Of a stretch of DNA of 23,463 nt, positions 1-9,068 are shown piece by piece; position 1 is the first letter of the stretch, and each line of letters opens with the position of its first letter. The notes under the pieces are model-generated. The model saw only the letters and a program-made list of their open reading frames with translations, did no database searches and was not told the DNA's origin. A program made the translations under genes and the position numbers. Location: assembly GCA_937899395.1 (NCBI GenBank), contig CALBPU010000089.1, forward strand, positions 1 through 23,463. The letters are read 5' to 3'. The DNA comes from an uncultured Fretibacterium sp. (lineage in GTDB: Bacteria; Synergistota; Synergistia; Synergistales; Aminobacteriaceae).

Positions 1-10
1 GATGTAGAGA

Positions 11-16
11 TATAAT
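11..16 (+). promoter_or_regulatory. Possible -10 box of a pnp promoter
   Basis: A perfect TATAAT sits about 75 bases before the pnp start. Any -35 element would lie outside the window, so this cannot be confirmed. If used, transcription would start near position 22-24 and give a leader of about 70 nt carrying the hairpin at 40-72. pnp often follows rpsO, so read-through from an upstream gene is equally possible. Confidence 0.35.
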
Positions 17-39
17 AAAACAAGAAAGGAGAAAGTTAT

Positions 40-72
40 CAGAAAACTCTTAACGTTTTTATAAGTTTTCTG
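40..72 (+). promoter_or_regulatory. Hairpin in the pnp 5' leader
   Basis: CAGAAAACT at 40-48 is perfectly complementary to AGTTTTCTG at 64-72, giving a 9-bp stem with a 15-nt loop. It ends 4 nt before the ACGGAG ribosome binding site. No T-run follows, so it is not a terminator for an upstream gene. In Escherichia coli pnp is autoregulated through a leader stem cut by RNase III and then degraded by PNPase. A similar role here is only an inference from position. Confidence 0.45.
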
Positions 73-91
73 TAACGGAGTTGCTAGAATT

Positions 92-2458
92 TTGAATCAG
101 GAAAAAGTTTATACGGTCGAAATAGGGGACGAGCCGCTTGTATTTAAGACAGGGAGAATTGCAAAGCAAGCTGACGGAGCAATAGTTGCCTCGCACGGTG
201 AAACAGTCATACTCAGTACAGCTTGTATGAGTGATGAAGCAAGAACAGGAATCGATTTCTTTCCATTGGTCGTTGATTATGAAGAGAGATATTATGCGGC
301 GGGAAAAATTCCGGGAGGTTTTGTAAAGAGAGAAGGTAAACCTGCGGACGGTGCAATACTTGCATCAAGAGTTTCAGACAGAGCCATACGTTCATTATTT
401 GATGATAATATGCGCAATGAAGTTCACGTCGTCAATACCGTTCTTGCAATAGATCAAATTTATCCGCCCAGCATTCTCGGAGTTAATGCGGCAAGCGCAG
501 CCCTCGCTATTTCAGGAATACCTTGGAACGGTCCTGTAGGAGCCGTGAGAATCGGTTTAATCGGAGGCAAATTGATTGTCAATCCGACCGAAAAACAAAT
601 GTTAAACTCGATGTTAAATTTAATTGTCGCCGGCCATGAAGACGGAATAACAATGGTTGAATCAGGTTCGTATGAAATTTCGGAAGAATTAATGACAGAC
701 GCTCTTGAACTTGCCCACTCAGAGATAAAGAAAATTATAGCCGTCATAAAACAAATGAAAGACGAAATCGGAAAGCCTTTAAGAGAAATTTCAATGCCCG
801 AAAAAATTCCCGAAATTGAAAATTGGATACGTGAAAATCTTGACGCAAAAGTTGACGAGGCAGTAAGAATCCAAGAGAAAAAACCGCGAGAAAATAAAAT
901 CAAAGAAATTAAAACTCAAGCCACAGAACACTTCAGCGAACTCCTCAAAGAATCTCCCGACAAAGAAGAATACATCAAAGCGTTTATTGATGAACGAGTA
1001 AAAACTATAATGCGAGGAATAATTATTAATGAGCGTATTCGTGTTGACGGTCGAAAAATGGATCAGATACGCCCGATTACATGTGAGCTTGATATTTTGC
1101 CAAAAGTTCACGGTTCGGCTTTGTTTACTCGAGGCGAAACTCAATCGCTTGCAACCGTAACTCTCGGAATGGTCGGAGAAGATGATCAAATTCTTGACGG
1201 AATAAAATTAGATGAACCTGCGAAAAGATTTATGCTTCATTATAATTTCCCTCCTTATTCAGTCGGTGAAGTCAGACCGATTCGAGGCCCGGGTCGTCGT
1301 GAAATAGGGCATGGTGCATTAGCTGAAAGAGCTTTGCTCCCTGTAATTCCTACTGAAGAAGAATTCCCTTATGTTATTCGAGTTGTTTCAGATATTATGG
1401 AATCTAACGGATCAAGTTCTCAGGCAAGTATTTGCGGAGGAAGTTTAGCGTTAATGCAGACAGGTGTTCCGATTCGATGTCATGTTGCAGGAATTGCTAT
1501 GGGACTGATTAAAGAGGGCGATAAAGTTCAAATATTAACGGATATTCAAGGGCTTGAAGATCATTACGGAGATATGGATTTCAAAGTCGCTGGAACTAGG
1601 GCAGGAATTACAGCTCTTCAAATGGACAACAAAGCAGGAGGAATTACCCGTGAAATTTTGGAACAGGCATTAGCTCAGGCAAGGCGTGCAAGACTTCAGA
1701 TAATCGAAAAAATGGAGGACGCAATCCCGGTTCCGAATAAATTATCACAGAATGCTCCGAGAATAATAATGTTCGAGATTGATCCCGAAAAAATTCGTGA
1801 TGTTATCGGTGCAGGCGGTAAAGTTGTCAGAACTATAACTGCAACGGCAGGCGTAAAACTCGAAATTGATGACAGCGGATTAATAACGATAATGGGTCCG
1901 ACTATGGCTCATGTTGAAGACGCCAGAACTATGGTAATGACCGTCATAAAAGACCTTACTGTCGGAGATATTTATTACGGAACTGTTACAAGAATGACAG
2001 GCTTCGGAGCTTTTGTCGAGTGTACTCCTGGTAAAGAAGGTATGCTTCATGTGAGTGAAATCAGCGCACACAGGGTCGGAACTGTCGATGATGTTTTCAA
2101 AATCGGCGATAAAGTTTTAGTTATGGTGAAGGAAATTGACGATCAAGGACGAGCGAATTTATCACGAAGAAGGGCGTTAGCGAATGAAGAAAAAATTCGT
2201 GCAGCAGGTTTAGCTTACGCATTGCCCGAAGAAAGAGAACGTGAAAATTTAATCGTAAGTTTGACATCACGCGACAGAGGATATTCAAATTTCTCGATGA
2301 AGGACAGAATGGGAAAACAAGCCGCAAAACAAATTACAAAACAAACAAAGGAGAAAATAGGAGGCTATATTGAACGAGGTTATTCTTCAAACAGAACGAC
2401 ACGCAACGATTTCGATAATGCTCGAGAAAGACGCAGCAGAGGCGACAGAAGGAGGTAA
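92..2458 (+). CDS. pnp: Polyribonucleotide nucleotidyltransferase (PNPase)
   Basis: PNPase degrades RNA 3' to 5' by phosphorolysis, releasing nucleoside diphosphates, as a cytoplasmic trimer. The 788 residues show the full family layout: a first RNase PH-like domain (about 10-140), the helical linker (about 150-230), a second RNase PH domain (about 310-535), a KH domain (about 560-620, VIGAGGK loop near 571-577) and an S1 domain (about 624-693). The catalytic region DIQGLEDHYGDMDF begins at residue 484, with acidic residues at 490, 494 and 496. The phosphate-site stretch FTRGETQS is also present. The basic tail (SRGDRRR at the end) resembles the disordered tails of longer PNPases. The start is TTG at 92, with ACGGAG 11 nt upstream. 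dut follows after 5 nt. Confidence 0.97.
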   Translation: MNQEKVYTVEIGDEPLVFKTGRIAKQADGAIVASHGETVILSTACMSDEARTGIDFFPLVVDYEERYYAAGKIPGGFVKREGKPADGAILASRVSDRAIRSLFDDNMRNEVHVVNTVLAIDQIYPPSILGVNAASAALAISGIPWNGPVGAVRIGLIGGKLIVNPTEKQMLNSMLNLIVAGHEDGITMVESGSYEISEELMTDALELAHSEIKKIIAVIKQMKDEIGKPLREISMPEKIPEIENWIRENLDAKVDEAVRIQEKKPRENKIKEIKTQATEHFSELLKESPDKEEYIKAFIDERVKTIMRGIIINERIRVDGRKMDQIRPITCELDILPKVHGSALFTRGETQSLATVTLGMVGEDDQILDGIKLDEPAKRFMLHYNFPPYSVGEVRPIRGPGRREIGHGALAERALLPVIPTEEEFPYVIRVVSDIMESNGSSSQASICGGSLALMQTGVPIRCHVAGIAMGLIKEGDKVQILTDIQGLEDHYGDMDFKVAGTRAGITALQMDNKAGGITREILEQALAQARRARLQIIEKMEDAIPVPNKLSQNAPRIIMFEIDPEKIRDVIGAGGKVVRTITATAGVKLEIDDSGLITIMGPTMAHVEDARTMVMTVIKDLTVGDIYYGTVTRMTGFGAFVECTPGKEGMLHVSEISAHRVGTVDDVFKIGDKVLVMVKEIDDQGRANLSRRRALANEEKIRAAGLAYALPEERERENLIVSLTSRDRGYSNFSMKDRMGKQAAKQITKQTKEKIGGYIERGYSSNRTTRNDFDNARERRSRGDRRR

Positions 2459-2463
2459 TAATT

Positions 2464-2901
2464 TTGGAGGAAATAAAAGTTAAGATTCTTCGTGAAGCAA
2501 ACACAATCGCTATTCCTGAATACGCTACTCCGGGATCTTCAGGAGTTGATTTATGCTCAACTATGTACTGCATAATTAAACCGGGTGAACAGGCTTTAAT
2601 ACCTACCGGAATAAAGCTCGCGATACCTGAAGGATATGAGGCTCAAATCAGACCTAGAAGCGGCCTTGCTCTTAACAAAAAAATTACAATCCCTAACAGT
2701 CCCGGCACTATTGACGCTGATTACAGAGGAGAAATTAGAGTATTGTTGAGAAATGACGGTGAAGATCCTTTCACGTTAATTTTCGGAGACAGGATTGCTC
2801 AAATGGTATTTGCTCCTGTAGTAAAGGCAAAATTTGAAGATGTTAAAACTCTTGACGAAACAAAAAGAGGCTCGGGAGGCTTCGGAAGTACAGGACGATA
2901 A
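2464..2901 (+). CDS. dut: Deoxyuridine 5'-triphosphate nucleotidohydrolase (dUTPase)
   Basis: It hydrolyses dUTP to dUMP and pyrophosphate, keeping uracil out of DNA and supplying dUMP for thymidylate synthesis. All five motifs of the homotrimeric family are visible in 145 residues: motif 1 around PGSSGVDL (23-30), motif 2 RPRSGLA (63-69), motif 3 GTIDADYRGEI (81-91, containing the catalytic Asp), motif 4 GDRIAQMVF (108-116) and the glycine-rich C-terminal motif 5 RGSGGFGSTGR (135-145). The start is TTG at 2464, with GGAGG at 2451-2455. That site overlaps the end of pnp, whose stop is only 5 nt upstream, so the two genes are co-transcribed and probably translationally coupled. The length is normal for the family. 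Confidence 0.97.
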   Translation: MEEIKVKILREANTIAIPEYATPGSSGVDLCSTMYCIIKPGEQALIPTGIKLAIPEGYEAQIRPRSGLALNKKITIPNSPGTIDADYRGEIRVLLRNDGEDPFTLIFGDRIAQMVFAPVVKAKFEDVKTLDETKRGSGGFGSTGR

Positions 2902-2903
2902 AA

Positions 2904-2934
2904 AATGAGGCTCTGAAAAATTCGGAGTCTCATT
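2904..2934. terminator. Bidirectional intrinsic terminator between convergent genes
   Basis: A 13-bp stem (2904-2916 with 2922-2934, two G-T wobbles) and a 5-nt loop lie 2 nt after the dut stop. On the minus strand the stem is followed at once by a run of Ts, so it clearly terminates the surface-protein gene. On the plus strand the following T-rich stretch is interrupted, so termination of pnp-dut should be weaker. Confidence 0.85.
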
Positions 2935-2959
2935 CAGTTTCAAATTTTATTTTCCCGAT

Positions 2960-5587
2960 TTATCTTTTCCGTCTCACAATCCAAAATCCTGCTAACAGTA
3001 AAAGCGAATTGAAGCCCATGTTACAACCACTGCTGCCTGATGAATCTTCGCTTGAATTTTCTTCAGCTTCAGCAATTATTAACGGATAATAAATCCCTGT
3101 ATCTAAACCAACACTGACATTAACGTTATGATTTTCAGGAACTTCAGAGAGTGTATCGCCTTCATCGTCAAAAAATTCTGCTGTATCATTTTCATCAGCT
3201 TCACTTGAGTTCAAATTGTCTTTAGGATATGAATGCCACGTTAAATTCCAGCCTTCGGGAACTTTTGAATCAAGTGATACTCCTTCAAAAACATAAAGCC
3301 CGTATTCATTAACAGTAACTTCAGGAAGAATTGCTGCAATCATTTTCTTGTCATTTGAGATTGAATTTAATATTGATTGAGGAATTGAAGCAGTTGTTCT
3401 ATCTTCACCAAATTTTATGCCCTCACCTGTAATGACATTGGTCTGATTTTCATCTGAAGAATCTTTATCTTTAGATTTGTTTTTAGAAGTTGTATTAGTT
3501 TCTTCTTCTTCCTCAGCCATGATCTTGAGCGTCAATTTCTTTGAGGCAGAACCAAGAGTGTTTGTTGCCTTAAATGTTACGGTAAACTCGCCTGTTTTTG
3601 TCGGAATGCCGATTAATTGTCCCGATTTTGCGAGAACGATGCCGCTCGGAAGGGTGCCGCTTTTAGTCCAAGTGAAGGGTGCTGTGCCTGATGCCTGTAA
3701 CTGAACGTTATAAACGCTTCCCATATAACCGTCAGGAAGGCTTGTTGTTGTTATGGCAGGTTTACCGGCTTTAATTACAATTTTAAGAGCCTTTGTTGCT
3801 GAACCGTAATTATTTTTCGCCTTAACCGTAAAACTGAATGTCCCTGTTTTAGTTGGAACTCCGACGATTTGTCCCTTCTTTGAAAGTTTCAATCCTGTTG
3901 GCAATGAGCCTTTAGTTTTTGACCATGTTATTGAAGGTGTTCCGTCAGCAGCTAATTGAACGTTGTAAGGAGTGTCAATGGAACCGTTTTCAAGAGTTGT
4001 TGACGTAATTACGACGGATTTTGAGATTGTAATTGTTAAAGATTTTGTTGCGTAACCGGCGGCATTTGTTGCTTTAACAGTGAATTTGAAAGTGCCTTCT
4101 TTAGTCGGAGTGCCTGTAATTTTTCCTTCGCTTGATAACGATAAGCCTGTCGGAAGAGTTCCGTTAGCTTTTTTCCATGTAATAGTTTTTGTTCCGCTAG
4201 CAGAAAGAGTCTTGCTGTATTTTTGTTTCAAGAATCCGTTAGCAAGAGTTTCAGTGTTAATTGTCGGAGCTGAAACACCTGTACAGCCTTCATCACTAGG
4301 GATATTGTAATAATCGGAGCCAATTCCGTATTCAGCATTTGAAAATTTGTTGCCTGAAATTGTTGTAACGCTTTCAGTGATACGTCCGATTACGCCGCCG
4401 CTATATACTGCATTTCCTGTTAAAGTTCCGTAAGCTGCGTTGCTTTTAACCGTTCCAGTACGAACTGCACCGATAATTCCGCCGAGTGCAGGTTGGTTAA
4501 GAGTTACATCAGCAAGTTGCATATCAATGTTTACACCATATTGAACGGTACAGCTTTGAATTATTCCGTTCATTGTAAGTTCTCCTGCAATTCCTCCCAA
4601 GATACTTGAATATGAAGTACTGTCGTATTTTTTGTTCATTTTGACAGAAATCTGACTTCCTGTTAAAACCTTACAACTTTTCACGATACCGCCCGATAAA
4701 CTTCCGATAATACCTCCGCAGTAAACTACACGGTCAATATATTCAGTATTACTTGTAACGGTTCCCTGAACTTGACAACTAAATATACCTTCTTTTGTTG
4801 TGTTGTTAAGTTTTGCAGCACCGACAATACCTCCTACATATCCTGTATACCCTGCATAGGTTTTGTTTGCCTGAACAATAGAATTATCCTTGACTTCACA
4901 ACTTTGAACTACTCCTCCTGACATAAAGCCGATAATACCTCCTGCATAAGGCTGCTTGTCAGAATCAGTACTGTCAGTAGTTGCATAAACAGTTCCCTTA
5001 TATACTGTACAATTTTTGACTGTACCGTTTATAATCTGTCCTACAATACCTCCAGCCATAGCAGCGTAACCGTATCTCCAACCATAAATGCTTCCTGTAA
5101 AATTACAATTATCAATCGTGCCGTTGACTAAAATTGAAGCAATACCAGCAGCATAAGTTCTTCCTTCTATAGAACCGTTAATCGTAAGATTTTTAACTGC
5201 TGTTCCTTCAATGTCAATATATCCAAACAGTGCAGACCCTATATACATGTTATTGGTATTATTGTAGAAAGATTTCATATTGACGGAAATATTTTTCCCA
5301 TTGCCGTTGAAATGCCCCTTGAACGGTTTTGTGCGGTCATTACCAATCGGTAACCAGTTTGTAATTGACTTAATGTCAAGATTGGTAGAGAGCTTGTAAT
5401 ACTTCCCTGCTTCTTCAGTTCCGTTATTAACACCCTTCTGAAGTTCTTGAAGGTCTTCAACGCTGTCAATGACATAAGGCTTTGAACTCGAACCGTCATT
5501 GCCCTCGTCCTTGTATGAAGCATAAGCAACAAGAGGAACGTATAGAAAGATGAACGCCAGTAAAACAATTTTTGTGAATTTCTTCAC
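2960..5587 (-). CDS. Secreted GLUG-repeat/putative-Ig surface protein with Synergist-CTERM sorting signal
   Basis: An 875-residue exported protein. Residues 1-23 form a signal peptide (basic start, then IVLLAFIFLYV, cleavage near YAS). Next is a module of the DLQELQKGVN...PFKGHFNGNG type, then about eight GLUG-like repeats (GGI-G...G-V-SC pattern) to about residue 410, three putative-Ig (He_PIG-like) domains of about 83 residues (roughly 439-687), an acidic Ser-rich linker and a C-terminal domain. The protein ends in GSSGCN (851-856), a hydrophobic stretch and RRKR, the pattern of the Synergist-CTERM sorting domain. It is therefore probably processed and held at the cell surface. The GTG start at 5587 has AAGGAG 9 nt upstream. 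Adhesion is a guess; no catalytic domain is visible. Confidence 0.88.
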   Translation of the reverse strand: MKKFTKIVLLAFIFLYVPLVAYASYKDEGNDGSSSKPYVIDSVEDLQELQKGVNNGTEEAGKYYKLSTNLDIKSITNWLPIGNDRTKPFKGHFNGNGKNISVNMKSFYNNTNNMYIGSALFGYIDIEGTAVKNLTINGSIEGRTYAAGIASILVNGTIDNCNFTGSIYGWRYGYAAMAGGIVGQIINGTVKNCTVYKGTVYATTDSTDSDKQPYAGGIIGFMSGGVVQSCEVKDNSIVQANKTYAGYTGYVGGIVGAAKLNNTTKEGIFSCQVQGTVTSNTEYIDRVVYCGGIIGSLSGGIVKSCKVLTGSQISVKMNKKYDSTSYSSILGGIAGELTMNGIIQSCTVQYGVNIDMQLADVTLNQPALGGIIGAVRTGTVKSNAAYGTLTGNAVYSGGVIGRITESVTTISGNKFSNAEYGIGSDYYNIPSDEGCTGVSAPTINTETLANGFLKQKYSKTLSASGTKTITWKKANGTLPTGLSLSSEGKITGTPTKEGTFKFTVKATNAAGYATKSLTITISKSVVITSTTLENGSIDTPYNVQLAADGTPSITWSKTKGSLPTGLKLSKKGQIVGVPTKTGTFSFTVKAKNNYGSATKALKIVIKAGKPAITTTSLPDGYMGSVYNVQLQASGTAPFTWTKSGTLPSGIVLAKSGQLIGIPTKTGEFTVTFKATNTLGSASKKLTLKIMAEEEEETNTTSKNKSKDKDSSDENQTNVITGEGIKFGEDRTTASIPQSILNSISNDKKMIAAILPEVTVNEYGLYVFEGVSLDSKVPEGWNLTWHSYPKDNLNSSEADENDTAEFFDDEGDTLSEVPENHNVNVSVGLDTGIYYPLIIAEAEENSSEDSSGSSGCNMGFNSLLLLAGFWIVRRKR

Positions 5588-5631
5588 GATATATCACTCC
5601 TTAAATTAAAGTTAATTTGATTTTCATTATT

Positions 5632-7122
5632 TTACAACAAAACAGCAATAATTTTCGTGTTCACGAAATTTATCAATGTTCCTGCAAATAACCCCGTAAT
5701 CAATGCCCCAATGCTTAACATTAACAACGGGATTTTCATGTTCCACGATAACCTTATATTCGGCACGCTCGAATAATCGAAATCATTTCCCGGAAAAAAC
5801 GAATCCGTTACTATCGGCAATAAATATCCCGCCGTTAATAAAGCACTTATCATTAAAATTATTATTCCTGCCATTCCGAAATTTCCTAAACTTAATGCCC
5901 CTGATGCCATGAACCATTTCGCAGTAAATCCTCCCGTTATCGGAAGCCCTATTAACGATATTGAAGCTAACGCAAAACATGTCATCGTTATCGGAAGTTC
6001 TTTTCCAACTCCTCGTAATTGATCCGCGTAATGATAATTCGCTCCTTCCATCGTGAAGTAAATTACAACTCCAGCAGCCAAAAATAAACAGCTCTTTGTC
6101 ATAGCATGTGCAGCAATTTGAATTACTGCTCCGATAATTCCGTCAGCATTCAATAACATCATCGCAAATACAACATAAGATACCTGACTTACTGTTGACC
6201 ATGCTATACGACGCTTCAAATGTTTTTCTATGAATGCCATCATTGACCCAGTGAAAATCGTGAACATTGCTATTGATAATATCGCCGTCTGAACCCATGT
6301 GCCTCTCAAAAAATCTGCTCCCACTACATAATATGTAACTCTGAACATTGATATAATTCCTGCTTTTGTTATTAATCCTGAAAGAACTGCGCTTGCAGGT
6401 GTGGGCGCTATTGGGTGAGCTGTCGGTAACCAAGCATGAAGAGGAACTAATCCTGCCTTTGCTCCAAATCCTATTAACGTTAAAAATGTTACGGTTAAAA
6501 TCATTTCTTCATTTTTTTCAGCGGTGATTTTTGCAATGTCCAAAACTCCGCCGGGCGTAAATTCCATCGAAACTCCGTAAACCTGAAAAAAGAAAAATCC
6601 TCCCAATGCCAGCGCAGCTCCTACTAATGAATATAACAAATATGAAACTGTCGCACGAATTGATTCACGTTTTTGAGAGTGCATTACTAACGGCAATGTC
6701 ATAAAAGTCATTAACTCGTAAAATAAATACAGCGTCAACAAATTCGCAGCACATGCAACTCCGATTAAAATTCCAAACGTCGCAAGAAAAAATGCGTAAA
6801 ATCTGTCAACAGGCGGCCGTCTTCTTAAATATTCAAACGCATATAAAGTTACCAAAGGCCATATAAACGCTACTAAACACGAAAAAGCTCTCGCAGGATA
6901 ATCAAGCCTGAACGCTATTGATAAAGTATCAGTAATCCGCCACAAAGTTATTAATTCTTCGCTCGTCATGAAAGATACAAAGAAAGTTATAGCAGCCGTT
7001 AAAAACGTCATAACCCCAACGTAAATATGTCTGTCCTCAAATATCGGCCTCGAAAATAACGCAAAACCCGTTATAATTGGAAACCATACGGGAATTAAAG
7101 TTATAAAATTGTTGATTGTCAT
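5632..7122 (-). CDS. Mrp antiporter subunit, NuoL/M-like (MrpD/MrpA-N type), distal copy
   Basis: A 496-residue polytopic protein of the proton-antiporter family (Proton_antipo_M) found in complex I NuoL/M/N and in Mrp subunits A and D. The residues expected for proton transfer are present: Glu136 (FYELM), Lys222 (AKAGLVPLHAWLP) and Lys253 (ITKAG), with RRIAWSTVSQ further on. The start is the ATG at 7122, which overlaps the previous stop as ATGA and has GGGAG upstream. A longer reading from 7170 would add 16 hydrophilic residues lying over the neighbour's end. It is the last gene of the antiporter operon. The window does not settle whether it stands in for the N-terminal half of MrpA or is a second MrpD. 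Confidence 0.88.
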   Translation of the reverse strand: MTINNFITLIPVWFPIITGFALFSRPIFEDRHIYVGVMTFLTAAITFFVSFMTSEELITLWRITDTLSIAFRLDYPARAFSCLVAFIWPLVTLYAFEYLRRRPPVDRFYAFFLATFGILIGVACAANLLTLYLFYELMTFMTLPLVMHSQKRESIRATVSYLLYSLVGAALALGGFFFFQVYGVSMEFTPGGVLDIAKITAEKNEEMILTVTFLTLIGFGAKAGLVPLHAWLPTAHPIAPTPASAVLSGLITKAGIISMFRVTYYVVGADFLRGTWVQTAILSIAMFTIFTGSMMAFIEKHLKRRIAWSTVSQVSYVVFAMMLLNADGIIGAVIQIAAHAMTKSCLFLAAGVVIYFTMEGANYHYADQLRGVGKELPITMTCFALASISLIGLPITGGFTAKWFMASGALSLGNFGMAGIIILMISALLTAGYLLPIVTDSFFPGNDFDYSSVPNIRLSWNMKIPLLMLSIGALITGLFAGTLINFVNTKIIAVLL

Positions 7123-8633
7123 AATAAAACATTCACTCCCCTCGTTATAAGCCTCAGCAACGGAACGCAAAACAATCCTAAATAAAAATTCAAAGCCAAA
7201 AATACAAACATCGAAAATTTATACAGTGTCGTAGGTGCAGGAGCAGAGAAATTTTTTTGAGGATTTTTATCTTTGTTGTGAGTTAATACAACTATTACAG
7301 CAGGAACATAATATAAAGCATTTAACACCGTGCTTGTAACAAGTGCCGCAAGAGACCACATTATTAACGGACTGTCAAACGATGCCATTGTCAAACTTAA
7401 TTTTGAAGCAAAACCAGCAAATGCCGGTATGCCCATCATCGAAAACGCTCCTGCAATTAATCCAAGTCCCGCCCAATGATTTATATAGAACGTTCCCATT
7501 AAAGAGTGAAGACCTTTTTTATGTCCGGCAGCATTGCTTAAACCTCCTGCGGCCGTGAATAACATCGGTTTAATGCAGGCATGAATTATTATGTGAAGGC
7601 ACGCAGCAGCAACTCCGGCAACGGTATTTAATCCCAATCCTAAAAATATATATCCGACTTGAGCAACTGATGACCATGCAATCATTTTTTTTACGTTATT
7701 TTGTTTAAGAGCATGGACAGAACCCATAATCATAGCCGTAACTCCTAGAATAAAAATCACGGTGTCCATTCTCAGCAAATGAATTACTTCAAGTCCGTAG
7801 ACCCTGTAAAAAATTTTGATGATCGTAAAAATGTGTCCTTTTAATACAAGTCCCGAAAGAATTGCGCTCGATGCGTTTGTTGAACTTCCGTGAGCATCAG
7901 GCAGCCAAAATGCAAAAGGATATAACGCACTCTTTATCGCAAGACCCGTTGTTATTAATGCCACCGAAACTATAAGAGGAACCATATATTCTTTTGTGAT
8001 TAAAATAACCTGAATAGCGTTGTGCATGTTCTGCATTAAAAGATGTCCAGTTAAATCGTAAAGCAGACATATCGCAATCATTACTAATCCCGAACCTACT
8101 AAGCTCATTATCAGGTAACGTAAAGCTGCCCTTACTGTTTCAGCACCTTCTTTAACTGCAACAATAGCACATGCCGCAATAGTGTTAATCTCAATGAAAA
8201 CATACGCCGTGAATAAATCGTTCGTATATGTCAGAGCTAATAACGAAGCCGTCAATAAATTTACAAGCACGCAAAAAATTTGTCTTCGATTTTCGGGAAT
8301 ATCTTCAGCAGTTGATGAGAAATTTCCCGTTAATGATAACAGCATCGCCACGCAAAATACTAAAGACAATATGGCTTCAAGAGGCCCTGCTCTTAATTCA
8401 TTGCCCCAAGGAGCAGGAAAATGTCCCATTGAAAAATTGAATGCTAAACTTTGCCCCGAATTAGTTAGAGAATAAAGAAGATATGCCGATAAAATTGCAA
8501 CTATGCCAATAACGTAACACGATAATTTTTCGGGAATACGATTTTTTTTCGGCAAAAGAGGAGTAATTATTGCCGCAATCATCAACATGAAAATACTGAT
8601 GAAAGGAATGTTAAAAGCAAAAATATTTATCAT
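7119..8633 (-). CDS. mrpD: Mrp antiporter subunit D, NuoM/N-like
   Basis: A 504-residue membrane protein of the same antiporter family as the next gene downstream, but clearly divergent from it. Expected charged residues are in place: Glu148 (YVFIEIN), Lys234 (AIKSALYPFAFWLPDAHG) and Lys265 (GLVLKGH), followed by KKMIAWSSVAQVGY. It lies directly after mrpC, as in standard Mrp operons, with an ATGA overlap at both its start (8633) and its end (7119). Tight stoichiometric translation of the complex is therefore likely. The family couples H+ movement to Na+ (or K+/Ca2+) exchange in the cytoplasmic membrane. The ion used here cannot be read from the sequence. Confidence 0.88.
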   Translation of the reverse strand: MINIFAFNIPFISIFMLMIAAIITPLLPKKNRIPEKLSCYVIGIVAILSAYLLYSLTNSGQSLAFNFSMGHFPAPWGNELRAGPLEAILSLVFCVAMLLSLTGNFSSTAEDIPENRRQIFCVLVNLLTASLLALTYTNDLFTAYVFIEINTIAACAIVAVKEGAETVRAALRYLIMSLVGSGLVMIAICLLYDLTGHLLMQNMHNAIQVILITKEYMVPLIVSVALITTGLAIKSALYPFAFWLPDAHGSSTNASSAILSGLVLKGHIFTIIKIFYRVYGLEVIHLLRMDTVIFILGVTAMIMGSVHALKQNNVKKMIAWSSVAQVGYIFLGLGLNTVAGVAAACLHIIIHACIKPMLFTAAGGLSNAAGHKKGLHSLMGTFYINHWAGLGLIAGAFSMMGIPAFAGFASKLSLTMASFDSPLIMWSLAALVTSTVLNALYYVPAVIVVLTHNKDKNPQKNFSAPAPTTLYKFSMFVFLALNFYLGLFCVPLLRLITRGVNVLL

Positions 8634-9064
8634 GCTAAAACTTCCTCCTCAGCATCTTCAATTTTTGCCTCTAATTCTTCCTGCTCCTGAGTCATCTTTA
8701 ACAATGCTTCATCAATATTCAAAGTCCCGTAAGCCTCATAAAGTTTCAGAGTTAAAGCAAGAGCAAAAGCAGTTACACTTACACTTACGACAATTCCTGT
8801 TAAGACCAAACCTGCCGGAACGGGATTAACATAAAGAGCCGAAGAAGTCAGCCAGCCTCCCGAACCGTTTTCAAGCAAAATCGGAGCTGCCCTTCCTTCA
8901 ACATAACCTTTAGCTGCAAGGAATAAATATACGGCAGTATCCATAATGTTAAGACCGATAATTTTTTTGATGAGGTTTCGCTGAAGCAATAAATTCGTCA
9001 AACCTATTCCCGATAAAATTACAGCAGCAGCCTCATAATGATTTAATAATAATTTTTCGAGCAT
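8630..9064 (-). CDS. mrpC: Mrp antiporter subunit C (NuoK-like)
   Basis: A 144-residue protein with three predicted membrane helices and the NuoK/MrpC signature LTGIVVSVSVTAFALAL, preceded by IIGLNIMDTAVYLF. The C-terminus has an unusually long acidic tail (TQEQEELEAKIEDAEEE), making the protein somewhat longer than typical MrpC. The start is the ATG at 9064, 4 nt after the preceding stop, with GAAGGAG a few bases upstream. A longer reading from 9097 would add residues that simply overlap the previous gene. In Mrp and complex I this subunit packs between the antiporter-like subunits. Confidence 0.9.
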   Translation of the reverse strand: MLEKLLLNHYEAAAVILSGIGLTNLLLQRNLIKKIIGLNIMDTAVYLFLAAKGYVEGRAAPILLENGSGGWLTSSALYVNPVPAGLVLTGIVVSVSVTAFALALTLKLYEAYGTLNIDEALLKMTQEQEELEAKIEDAEEEVLA

Positions 9065-9068
9065 TGTT

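Noticed and set aside
460..1189. Long minus-strand reading frames inside pnp (147 and 132 residues)
   Set aside because: They lie antisense to an unmistakable PNPase, have no ribosome binding site and show low-complexity hydrophobic translations typical of antisense frames.
3477..4310. Plus-strand reading frames antisense to the surface protein's Ig-like domains
   Set aside because: Their repetition simply mirrors the repeated domains on the other strand; no start signals.
5588..5631. Terminator at the end of the antiporter operon
   Set aside because: No stem followed by a T-run could be found; read-through into the surface-protein gene is possible.
8182..8829. Plus-strand reading frames of 70-97 residues in the mrpD/mrpC region
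   Set aside because: Antisense shadows of well-supported membrane proteins, with no ribosome binding sites or recognisable domains.
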